DNA of 5,738 nucleotides, from positions 1 through 5,738 of the forward strand of contig CALAMB010000181.1 of the NCBI GenBank assembly GCA_937925645.1. The letters run 5' to 3'. Origin of the DNA: an uncultured Acidobacteriota bacterium (GTDB lineage: Bacteria; Acidobacteriota; JAAYUB01). Shown piece after piece: positions 1-5,738 of the stretch (within the stretch, counting starts at the first letter, position 1; each line of letters starts with the position of its first letter). The notes under the pieces are model-generated. The model had not been told where the DNA came from and did no database searches. It worked only from the letters and a program-made list of their open reading frames with translations. A program made the translations under genes and the position numbers.

Positions 1-1
1 C

Positions 2-649
2 GACGCGCCCCACGCCGAGACGTTCCGGCGCATGGCGCTGGCCATGGTGGCCGGCGGGAGTCTGCTGCTGCCCGTCTTCATGATCTGGGAACTGTACGTG
101 GCGCCCGAACCCGCATTGTCTCTGAGCGCCTTCTGGCTCAGCGCCCTGGTCCTGGTTCTGCTGGCCGCGCTGGCGATCTGGGCCGTCACCATGCTGGGGC
201 GCACCGCGCTCCGCTGGATCGCCGCGGCGTTCGTCGGCGCCCTGGCGGTCAGCGGCCTGCTCATCCTCAAGGATCATTCGCTCCAGGCCGTGGCCAACCA
301 GGAGCACTGGGTGCTTCTCAACGAGAGCAGCGCGAGGGCCCTGGCCGAGTGGCAGGGGAAGCGCGCCGCGGAGCTGGCCAAGAACATGGTCGCCGACGAT
401 AAGCTCGGCGAGAAGATCTACAACGACCGGTGCACCGCCTGCCACCGGTTCGACCAGAAGGTGGTGGGACCGCCTTACAACCAGGTCCTGCCCAAGTACG
501 CGGGCGACGCGGAAAAACTCAAGACGTTCCTCCGCAATCCCGTCAAGGTGGATCCCGCCTACCCCGCCATGCCCAACCAGGGGCTGACGGAGCTGGAGGT
601 CGCCTCGGTGTCCGCTTACCTGCTGAAGCAGTTCGAACAGGGGAAGTGA
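2..649 (+). CDS. Membrane protein with C-terminal monoheme cytochrome c domain (5' end outside window)
   Basis: The frame is open from the window edge and the first ATG (position 32) has no ribosome binding site and sits in an ordinary coding context, so this is probably the C-terminal part of a longer protein. Residues here are numbered from that Met. Hydrophobic segments at about 1-23, 31-55 and 61-79 look like membrane helices. A polar, probably helical linker at about 80-122 follows. The final domain is a class I cytochrome c: heme motif CTACH at 134-138, a GPP turn shortly after it, and Met180 in an MPNQGL context as the likely sixth heme ligand, ending with a typical C-terminal helix. 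Role inferred: a membrane-tethered electron carrier or acceptor facing the periplasm. The helices plus heme c layout suggests the tail of a cytochrome bd-like (CydA-related, heme c-bearing) oxidase subunit, but this rests on family memory and the diagnostic N-terminal part is not in the window. It ends 3 nt before the ActA-like gene, so the two are co-transcribed and probably share electron flow. Confidence 0.8.
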   Translation, partial: DAPHAETFRRMALAMVAGGSLLLPVFMIWELYVAPEPALSLSAFWLSALVLVLLAALAIWAVTMLGRTALRWIAAAFVGALAVSGLLILKDHSLQAVANQEHWVLLNESSARALAEWQGKRAAELAKNMVADDKLGEKIYNDRCTACHRFDQKVVGPPYNQVLPKYAGDAEKLKTFLRNPVKVDPAYPAMPNQGLTELEVASVSAYLLKQFEQGK

Positions 650-652
650 GGC

Positions 653-1171
653 ATGGCCATCAACACCCGCAAGCTGATTCCGTTCCTGGTGGGCTATTTT
701 CTGGTCTGTCTCCTGGCCGTCGGCGCGCTGGGGTGGTACTGGCTGGACTACCAGCAGGCGCCGGTGCAGCCCATCGACTTCAGCCACCAGATCCACGCGA
801 ACAAGCTGGGCCTGGAGTGCGTGTTCTGCCACACCACCGCGGCCGTGTCCGCCCGGGCGTCGGTCCCGCCGCTCCAGCGCTGCATGGAATGCCACGAGTC
901 GGCAGCCACCGACCGGCCCGAGATCGTGAAGCTGACCGGCTACTGGAAAGCCCGTCAGCCCATCGAGTGGGTCAAGGTGCATGACCTGCCGTGGCATGCG
1001 CACTTCACCCACAAACGCCACATCGTGGCGGGCGTGGACTGTACCGTCTGCCACGGCCAGGTCAAGGGCGAGCACCGGGTGCGCCGGGTCCGCTCCCTGA
1101 TGATGGGCTGGTGCGTGGATTGCCACCGCTCGAAGCAGGTGTCGATCGACTGCTGGGTCTGCCATCACTGA
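653..1171 (+). CDS. actA: Membrane-anchored pentaheme cytochrome c, ActA-like subunit of alternative complex III
   Basis: The 172-residue protein starts at an ATG preceded by a GGGGAAG ribosome-binding-like stretch (640-646, 6 nt spacer). An uncleaved-looking hydrophobic segment at about 9-29 should anchor it, with the rest in the periplasm. Five CxxCH heme motifs are visible: CVFCH (56-60), CMECH (77-81), CTVCH (130-134), CVDCH (154-158, in the MGWCVDCHR context typical of ActA) and CWVCH (167-171). Extra histidines that may serve as distal ligands lie in FSHQIH (His45, His48) and FTHKRH (His120, His123). Five hemes is the number known for ActA of ACIII; the related QrcA of the Qrc complex has six. 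In ACIII this subunit takes electrons from the iron-sulfur clusters of ActB and passes them to a cytochrome c or oxidase. The direct downstream neighbours ActB, ActC and ActD support the assignment. Oddity: the fifth heme motif is at the extreme C-terminus, with only one residue after it. Confidence 0.9.
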   Translation: MAINTRKLIPFLVGYFLVCLLAVGALGWYWLDYQQAPVQPIDFSHQIHANKLGLECVFCHTTAAVSARASVPPLQRCMECHESAATDRPEIVKLTGYWKARQPIEWVKVHDLPWHAHFTHKRHIVAGVDCTVCHGQVKGEHRVRRVRSLMMGWCVDCHRSKQVSIDCWVCHH

Positions 1172-1181
1172 TCGGAGCCAC

Positions 1182-1186
1182 AGGAG
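1182..1186 (+). promoter_or_regulatory. Ribosome binding site of the ActB-like gene; bears on choice of start codon
   Basis: AGGAG lies in the 18-nt gap after the ActA-like gene. Two consecutive ATG codons follow, at 1190 and 1193. The spacer is 3 nt to the first and 6 nt to the second, so spacing favours initiation at the second ATG. Both give the same twin-arginine signal peptide, differing by one Met. Confidence 0.65.
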
Positions 1187-1189
1187 TTC

Positions 1190-3907
1190 ATGATGGAACG
1201 CAGAGACTTCCTCAAGGTGCTGGGCATCGCCTCGGGCGGCGTGGCGGCGTCGGGCTCGTTCAGTTTCGGCCAGAACAAGCTGGTTTCCCGCGTCCTGCCG
1301 CCGCCGGAGGGACACGTCCCCGGCGAGCCGGTCCACGTCCACTCGGTCTGCACCGAATGCCCCGCCGGGTGCGGCCTGACGGTCACGGTGCGCGACGGCC
1401 TGCCGATCAAGCTCGAAGGCAATCCTCATCACGCCGTCGGTGGCGGCGCGCTCTGCGTCCGCGGCCAGGCGTCCCTGGTGCGCGTGTACCATCCGGAGCG
1501 GGTCCGCCGTCCGCTCTACCGCGAGCCCGGCGGCGAGTTGGAACCGATCGGCTGGGACGAGGCGATGGGACGAGTCCGCACGGAGCTTGCGGCCGCCGCC
1601 GGCGCGGGCCGGACGAACGCGTTCTGGAGCGGCCGGAGCACCGGCTCGCTGGCCCGGCTCATCGGCGAGACGTGCGCGGCGCTCGGTCTGGAGCGTTTGC
1701 CCGAATTCGAGATCTACCATCACGGCGCCCTGCGCGGCGCCTACGACCGGCTCTTCGGCCGCCGCACCGTGCCCGTCTATCACGTTGACCGGGCCGACGC
1801 CCTGCTCACCGTCGGCGCCGACATCTTGGACACGTTCCTATCCCCCGTCGAGTTCGCCCGACAGATCGCTCCGAAACTCGAGGCCGGCTGGCCCTGGTTC
1901 CACGCCGAGCCGGCGCTCAGTCTAACCGGCGCCAGGGCCGCCCATCGTCTGGCCGTCGTCCCGGGGAGCGAGCGGTTCCTGCTCGCCTGGCTGCTGCGGG
2001 CCGTGCCGGCGCGGCAGCCGCTTCCGGTGGATCTGCTGGCAGCGATTCCATCCGTGACCCGAGAGGATGCGGCCCGTAAAACCGGCGTCCCCGCCGCGGA
2101 CCTGGACGCGCTCGCCCGCGCGCTGGCCGCCGCCCGGCAGCCCCTCGTCATCGCCGGCGGCGTGTCGGTGGCCCATGGGGACGGACAGGCGGTGGCCCTG
2201 CTCGCCGGCCTGCTGCAGTGGAGCCTCGGCGCCATCCCCGCGCTGGTGGATTTCTCCGCGGACCATACCTTCGACGCGGTGGGCACCCTGGCCGACGCCC
2301 GGCAGGTGGTGGAACGGCTGAAGGCGAAGCGCGTGGGCGTGCTCGTCTTGAGCCGCCTCCACGGCCTGGAGCTCCTCGATGGCGCTGTCGAGGCGTTGTC
2401 GAATGCCGCGTTCAGCGTGGGCCTCACCGATTTTCTCTCGTCCGCCTTCGCCGGATGCCGCCTGATCCTCCCCGTCTCCCACGCCCTGGAGTCGTGGGGC
2501 GACGCCGAACCGCAGCGCGGGCGTCTCGGGCTGGTCCGGCCGGTGTTCCGCCCCCTGCACGACACCCGCTCCGAAGGCGATATCCTGCTCCAGCTGGCGG
2601 GAAAAACGAACAGCTTCAAGGAGTATCTCTTCGCGGCGTGGCGGCCGTACCCCGCCGTCTGGTGGAAGCAAGGGTATGTGGAACGCCCGGTTCGGGCGGA
2701 GGCGGTCAAGCTGGCTGACGGAGCCGCCGGCGCGCTGGCCACATTGGGCCAGGCGCCGGAACTACCAGCGCCGGTGCTGGTGGTGAAGCCGTCGCTCCGC
2801 ACCTTCGACGGCCGCAGCCGGGTGATCCCGCTGCTTCACGAGATCCCCGATCCGCTGTCCACCGTCACGTACGGCCCGTGGGTGAACGTGCCGCCCGGCC
2901 TGGCCCGCTCCATGGGGCTGGCCGATGGCGACGAGCTGCGGCTGGGCGGTGCCGCTCTGCCTGTCCGCGTGTTGCCCGGCCTCCCCGACGGTGTCTTGCT
3001 GACGGCGGTGGACGCCGCCGCCGGACTCGGCCTGAAGTCGGATCCGGCCACCGGCGAGCTGCTGGCCTGCCATGGGGGCATAGCGACGGTCAAGACCGGC
3101 CGCCGCATTCCCCTCCCCTTCCTCTCCGGCGGCCTGAACGCGGCGGGCCGCGGCATCCTCCCCGGCGACGAAGGCCACCATCATCACCACGAGAAGCACT
3201 CGCTGTACGAACCATACGAGTACGTGGATTACCGCTGGGCCATGGCCGTGGACCTGGACCGCTGCATCGGCTGCTCCGCTTGCGTGGCCGCCTGCTACAT
3301 GGAGAACAACATCCCCGTCGCCGGCCCCGAGGAGCACCTCCGCGGCCGCGAGATGTCGTGGCTCCGGGTGCAGCCGTACGTCCGCGACGGCGAAGCGCCC
3401 GTCTTCATCCCGGTCATGTGCCAGCACTGCGACGCCGCCCCCTGCGAGACCGTCTGCCCCGTCTACGCCACCTACCACAACGAGGAAGGCCTCAACGTCC
3501 AGGTCTACAACCGCTGCGTGGGCACGCGCTACTGCAACAACAACTGCCCCTACAAGGCGCGCCGCTTCAACTGGTTCGAGTACGACGCGCCCGCGCCGCT
3601 GGACCGGCTGAAAAATCCCGAAGTGTCGGTGCGGCCCAAGGGGGTCATGGAGAAATGCACGTTCTGCATCCAGCGCATCACCCACGCCAAGGACAGGGCC
3701 AAGGACGACGGCCGCCGCAAGGTTCGCGACGGCGAGATCGTGCCCGCCTGCGCCCAGACCTGCCCCGCCAGCGCCATCACGTTCGGCAACATCCTGGACG
3801 AGAACTCCCGGGTCTACCAGTTGGCCCATTCCGGCCGGGCCTACCGCCTGCTGGAAATGCTGGGCACCGAACCGGCCGTCTACTACCTGAGCAAAAAGGT
3901 GAAGTGA
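1190..3907 (+). CDS. actB: ActB-like subunit of alternative complex III: Tat-exported fusion of molybdopterin-oxidoreductase-like and four-cluster ferredoxin domains
   Basis: The 905-residue protein (904 from the second ATG) opens with a Tat signal: ERRDFLK at 3-9, then a hydrophobic stretch to about 25, with no lipobox Cys. Domain 1 (about 45-660) resembles molybdopterin oxidoreductases. It has a complete N-terminal cluster motif, Cys54, Cys57, Cys61 and Cys89 (CxxCxxxCx27C), followed by VRGQ, and a dinucleotide-binding-like C-terminal part at about 560-625. No Cys or Ser is evident at the expected molybdenum-ligand site, where the local sequence is YHHGALRG. A His-rich linker (663-667) leads to domain 2 (about 675-905), a PsrB/ActB-type ferredoxin. 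Its cysteines fall in four groups: 692, 695, 698, 702; 744, 747, 752, 756; 776, 782, 786; and 823, 826, 854, 858. The third group has Thr779 where a fourth Cys would be (CVGTRYC), matching the one [3Fe-4S] plus three [4Fe-4S] set of ACIII. Role: relays electrons from the ActC quinol site to ActA hemes on the periplasmic face. It is shorter than the roughly 1000 residues usual for ActB. The fusion rules out separate PsrA/PsrB or QrcB/QrcC subunits. Confidence 0.9.
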   Translation: MMERRDFLKVLGIASGGVAASGSFSFGQNKLVSRVLPPPEGHVPGEPVHVHSVCTECPAGCGLTVTVRDGLPIKLEGNPHHAVGGGALCVRGQASLVRVYHPERVRRPLYREPGGELEPIGWDEAMGRVRTELAAAAGAGRTNAFWSGRSTGSLARLIGETCAALGLERLPEFEIYHHGALRGAYDRLFGRRTVPVYHVDRADALLTVGADILDTFLSPVEFARQIAPKLEAGWPWFHAEPALSLTGARAAHRLAVVPGSERFLLAWLLRAVPARQPLPVDLLAAIPSVTREDAARKTGVPAADLDALARALAAARQPLVIAGGVSVAHGDGQAVALLAGLLQWSLGAIPALVDFSADHTFDAVGTLADARQVVERLKAKRVGVLVLSRLHGLELLDGAVEALSNAAFSVGLTDFLSSAFAGCRLILPVSHALESWGDAEPQRGRLGLVRPVFRPLHDTRSEGDILLQLAGKTNSFKEYLFAAWRPYPAVWWKQGYVERPVRAEAVKLADGAAGALATLGQAPELPAPVLVVKPSLRTFDGRSRVIPLLHEIPDPLSTVTYGPWVNVPPGLARSMGLADGDELRLGGAALPVRVLPGLPDGVLLTAVDAAAGLGLKSDPATGELLACHGGIATVKTGRRIPLPFLSGGLNAAGRGILPGDEGHHHHHEKHSLYEPYEYVDYRWAMAVDLDRCIGCSACVAACYMENNIPVAGPEEHLRGREMSWLRVQPYVRDGEAPVFIPVMCQHCDAAPCETVCPVYATYHNEEGLNVQVYNRCVGTRYCNNNCPYKARRFNWFEYDAPAPLDRLKNPEVSVRPKGVMEKCTFCIQRITHAKDRAKDDGRRKVRDGEIVPACAQTCPASAITFGNILDENSRVYQLAHSGRAYRLLEMLGTEPAVYYLSKKVK

Positions 3908-3908
3908 C

Positions 3909-5207
3909 ATGAGCCTCGGCACCTACTTCGACCAGTTGGAACACGACGTCCTCGCCGCCATGCGGAAGCCATCGAAGCTCTACTGGATCGCCCTGGTCGT
4001 TTCGGCCGCCGCCTTCGCCCTGGGCCTGGGCTGCTGGGGATGGCAGATCTACGAGGGACTGGGTGTGGCCGGCATCCGCTCGCCGGTGGGCTGGGGGGTG
4101 TACATCACCGACTTCGTCTTCTGGGTGGGCATCGCCCACTCCGGCACCCTCATCTCCGCCGTGCTGTTCCTGTTCCGGGCCAAGTTCCGCTGCAGCTTCA
4201 ACCGCTCGGCGGAGGCCATGACCGTGATCGCGGTGATGACCGCCGGCCTGTTCCCGCTCATCCACCTCGGCCGGTGCTGGTTCTTCTACTGGCTCATGCC
4301 CTACCCCAACCAGCGCCACCTCTGGGTGAACTTCCGCTCGCCGCTCATCTGGGACGTGTTTGCCGTCAGCACCTACTTCACCATCAGCGCGGTGTTCTTC
4401 TTCGTCGGCCTGATCCCCGACCTGGCCATCGCCCGGCGGCGCTTCACCGGCTGGCGGCACTGGGTGTTCCGGATCCTGTCGCTGGGCTGGCAGGGGACGG
4501 CCGAACAGTGGAAGCATTACGCCTGGCTGTACATGTTCCTCGCCGCGTTCGCCACGCCGCTGGTGATCTCGGTCCACTCGGTGGTCTCGTGGGACTTCGC
4601 CATGAGCGTGATCCCCGGCTGGCACACCACCATCTTCGCCCCGTACTTCGTCGCCGGGGCCATCTTCTCCGGCACGGCCATGGTGATCACCCTGGTGGTG
4701 CCCATGCGCCGCATCCTCGGCCTGGACAACTACATCACCGTGGACCATTTCGAGGCCATCGCCAAGATCCTGCTCTTCACCTCGCTCATCGTGTCCTACT
4801 CCTACATCGTGGAGTTCGTCCTGGCCTGGTACAGCGGCAATCCCTTCGAGATCGCCCACTTCTCCTTCCGCGCTGTGGGCGACTACAGGTACCTGTACTG
4901 GCTGATGCTCTTCTGCAACGGGCTCCTGCCCCTCACCCTGTTCGTGAAGCGGCTGCGCCGGAACCTGAAATACCTCTTCGTGCTGTCGCTGTTCGTAAAC
5001 GTCGGCATGTGGCTGGAGCGCTTCGTCATCATCGTCTCGTCGCTGGCCCGCGATTTCGACCCGTACAACTGGGGCAACTACGCCCCCCGGTTCGTCGAGA
5101 TCGGCGTCACCATCGGCAGCTTCGGCATGTTCTTCATGCTGTTCCTGATCTTCACCAAGATGCTGCCGGTGCTGGCCATCGCCGAAGTCAAGGAGCATGC
5201 GTCATGA
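3909..5207 (+). CDS. actC: NrfD/PsrC-family quinol-binding membrane subunit, ActC-like subunit of alternative complex III
   Basis: The 432-residue protein starts 1 nt after the ActB-like stop, with AAGGTG at 3896-3901 and a 7-nt spacer. About ten membrane helices are visible, near residues 24-44, 63-90, 102-128, 146-170, 205-226, 245-268, 286-309, 326-346, 353-376 and 396-425, the number expected for ActC. ActC-type motifs include FWVGIAHSGTLISA (71-84), LFPLIHLGR (114-122), NFRSPLIWDVFAVSTY (141-156), HSVVSWDFA (223-231) and GMWLERFVII (366-375). His119 and Asp149 are 30 residues apart, as are, from memory, the quinol-site His and Asp of Rhodothermus marinus ActC, so they are good candidates for the quinol site; Asp229 may belong to the proposed proton path. 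Role: oxidises menaquinol or ubiquinol at the periplasmic side and hands electrons to ActB. It is a member of the NrfD family, but the ActB fusion upstream and DUF3341 protein downstream separate it from nitrite or polysulfide reductase subunits. Codon use matches the neighbours. Confidence 0.93.
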   Translation: MSLGTYFDQLEHDVLAAMRKPSKLYWIALVVSAAAFALGLGCWGWQIYEGLGVAGIRSPVGWGVYITDFVFWVGIAHSGTLISAVLFLFRAKFRCSFNRSAEAMTVIAVMTAGLFPLIHLGRCWFFYWLMPYPNQRHLWVNFRSPLIWDVFAVSTYFTISAVFFFVGLIPDLAIARRRFTGWRHWVFRILSLGWQGTAEQWKHYAWLYMFLAAFATPLVISVHSVVSWDFAMSVIPGWHTTIFAPYFVAGAIFSGTAMVITLVVPMRRILGLDNYITVDHFEAIAKILLFTSLIVSYSYIVEFVLAWYSGNPFEIAHFSFRAVGDYRYLYWLMLFCNGLLPLTLFVKRLRRNLKYLFVLSLFVNVGMWLERFVIIVSSLARDFDPYNWGNYAPRFVEIGVTIGSFGMFFMLFLIFTKMLPVLAIAEVKEHAS

Positions 5208-5641
5208 TCCGCGAGTACAAGTTCGACGACAAGGCGGCGTTCCTCCATCAGCTCGAGGAGCTCGTCCGCTCCGGCGTGCACCCCCGCCGGCTGACCGTGA
5301 CCACGCCGTTCCACGTTCACGAGGTGGAACACATCCTCCACCTCCGGCCGAGCTGGCTCAAGCTGTTCACGCTGTTCGGCGCGGCGGCCGGGCTCACCGC
5401 CGGATTCGCCTTCACCATCGGCACCGCGCTCGACTGGCCCCTGCGCACGGGCGGCAAGCCCATCGTGGCCCTGCCCACCTACATCATCGTGGCGTTCGAG
5501 CTCACCATCCTTTTTGGCGGCGTGATCTCGTTCCTCGGCTTTCTGTTCCTGAGCCGGTTCCCGGACATTCCCGCCATCGTCGCCGGCACCGAGTGCGGGC
5601 CGGAGTTCATCATCCGCGAGGACACCGGGGAGGCCGTATGA
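5204..5641 (+). CDS. actD: DUF3341 two-helix membrane protein, ActD-like subunit of alternative complex III
   Basis: The start ATG overlaps the ActC-like stop by 4 nt (ATGA), with a strong AAGGAG at 5190-5195 and an 8-nt spacer, giving 145 residues. The frame is open far upstream, but that part is only a shadow of the ActC-like gene. The N-terminal cytoplasmic part (about 1-50) resembles the DUF3341 fold that opens ActD proteins. Two membrane helices at about 52-76 and 90-116 form a hairpin joined by a short loop ending in GGKP. The family signature is the loop and second helix, GGKPIVALPTYIIVAFELT (83-101), with Glu99 inside the membrane; a buried acidic residue here is typical of ActD. Role in the family: a structural subunit that packs against ActC, with a proposed but unproven part in proton movement. 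The C-terminal tail after the second helix is about 29 residues, so the protein is somewhat shorter than the 170-200 residues I associate with ActD. Co-translation with ActC is likely from the overlap. Confidence 0.88.
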   Translation: MIREYKFDDKAAFLHQLEELVRSGVHPRRLTVTTPFHVHEVEHILHLRPSWLKLFTLFGAAAGLTAGFAFTIGTALDWPLRTGGKPIVALPTYIIVAFELTILFGGVISFLGFLFLSRFPDIPAIVAGTECGPEFIIREDTGEAV

Positions 5642-5738
5642 GCAAGCGCGTCACCACCCTCGCGGCGGCCGCCGTGATCCTGACCCTGGCCGTGGAGTGG
5701 GCCTTCCGCGGCGCCTCGGGCATGGCGCTCGTCGTGGC
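5638..5738 (+). CDS. Start of an unidentified membrane or exported protein (3' end outside window)
   Basis: An ATG overlaps the ActD-like stop by 4 nt (ATGA), with GGGGAGG at 5627-5633 and a short 4-nt spacer. The frame stays open for 33 codons to the window edge. The N-terminus has Lys3 and Arg4, then a hydrophobic run at about 8-19, then EWAFRGASG, then a second hydrophobic run beginning near residue 28. This could be a signal peptide or the first helix of a membrane protein. In the standard actABCDEF order the next gene would be ActE, a monoheme cytochrome c, but no heme motif and no lipobox Cys are present in this short piece, so the identity is not supported. The overlap and good ribosome binding site make it a real gene of the same operon. 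Confidence 0.6.
   Translation, partial: MSKRVTTLAAAAVILTLAVEWAFRGASGMALVV

Noticed and set aside
2878..3912. Plus-strand alternative frame inside the ActB-like gene
   Set aside because: It is Arg/Pro-rich and domain-free, and it overlaps the clear ferredoxin domain in the correct frame.
2762..3922. Minus-strand open frame (386 codons) opposite the 3' part of the ActB-like gene
   Set aside because: The composition is repetitive Val, Gly, Ala and His with no motif; it is a by-product of GC-rich third positions in the real gene.
3777..5198. Long minus-strand open frame (473 codons) opposite the ActC-like gene
   Set aside because: Its product is low-complexity and rich in His, Glu, Gly, Asp and Ala with no recognisable domain, as expected for the antisense of a GC-rich membrane-protein gene. 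The plus-strand ActC-like reading is unmistakable.
4040..5203. Upstream extension of the ActD-like frame through the ActC-like gene
   Set aside because: The product before 5204 is Arg/Pro/His-rich and lacks structure, while a strong ribosome binding site and overlapping ATG at 5204 mark the true start.
1190..5207. Assignment as polysulfide reductase (Psr), nitrite reductase NrfBCD or Qrc complex
   Set aside because: Domains 1 and 2 are fused in one protein, the cytochrome is pentaheme and the next gene encodes a DUF3341 protein. This combination is specific to alternative complex III.
1..5738. Search by eye for CRISPR arrays, insertion sequences, tRNA genes, terminators and promoters
   Set aside because: Coding sequence fills nearly the whole window, with gaps of 18 nt or less; no repeats, hairpin-plus-T-run or RNA-like structures were seen.

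Overview
The window holds the front part of a tightly packed, GC-rich, plus-strand operon for an alternative complex III (ACIII, Act) type quinol oxidoreductase. Recognisable genes run in the standard ActA-ActB-ActC-ActD order. They are preceded by the C-terminal part of a membrane protein ending in a c-type cytochrome domain, and followed by the first codons of an unidentified membrane or exported protein. The high GC, the GC-rich third codon positions (which leave long open shadow frames on both strands) and a respiratory ACIII operon fit a Gram-negative bacterium such as an acidobacterium, a myxobacterium/deltaproteobacterium or a related lineage. The sequence alone does not settle the phylum.

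Layout: (1) 2-649, the 3' end of a protein with three membrane helices and a monoheme cytochrome c domain, cut by the window edge. (2) 653-1171, a membrane-anchored pentaheme cytochrome c (ActA-like). (3) 1190-3907, a Tat-exported fusion of a molybdopterin-oxidoreductase-like domain and a four-cluster ferredoxin domain (ActB-like). (4) 3909-5207, a ten-helix NrfD/PsrC-family quinol-site subunit (ActC-like). (5) 5204-5641, a two-helix DUF3341 protein (ActD-like). (6) 5638 to the window end, the start of another gene. Junctions are 3 nt, 18 nt, 1 nt, a 4-nt overlap and a 4-nt overlap, so this is almost certainly one transcript. No promoter, terminator, RNA gene, repeat array or mobile element is visible, and no gap exceeds 18 nt.

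How the parts work together: ActC binds and oxidises membrane quinol. Electrons pass through the iron-sulfur clusters of the ActB C-terminal domain to the hemes of ActA, and then to a cytochrome c or a terminal oxidase. The upstream cytochrome is a plausible acceptor encoded in the same operon.

Three points deserve attention. The ActB N-terminal domain has a complete Cys-x2-Cys-x3-Cys-x27-Cys cluster motif, whereas characterised ActB proteins are described as carrying no cofactor there. The upstream gene may be the tail of a cytochrome bd-like (CydA-related) protein fused to heme c, which would place a possible terminal oxidase directly next to ACIII. The last gene does not look like a standard monoheme ActE in the portion visible.
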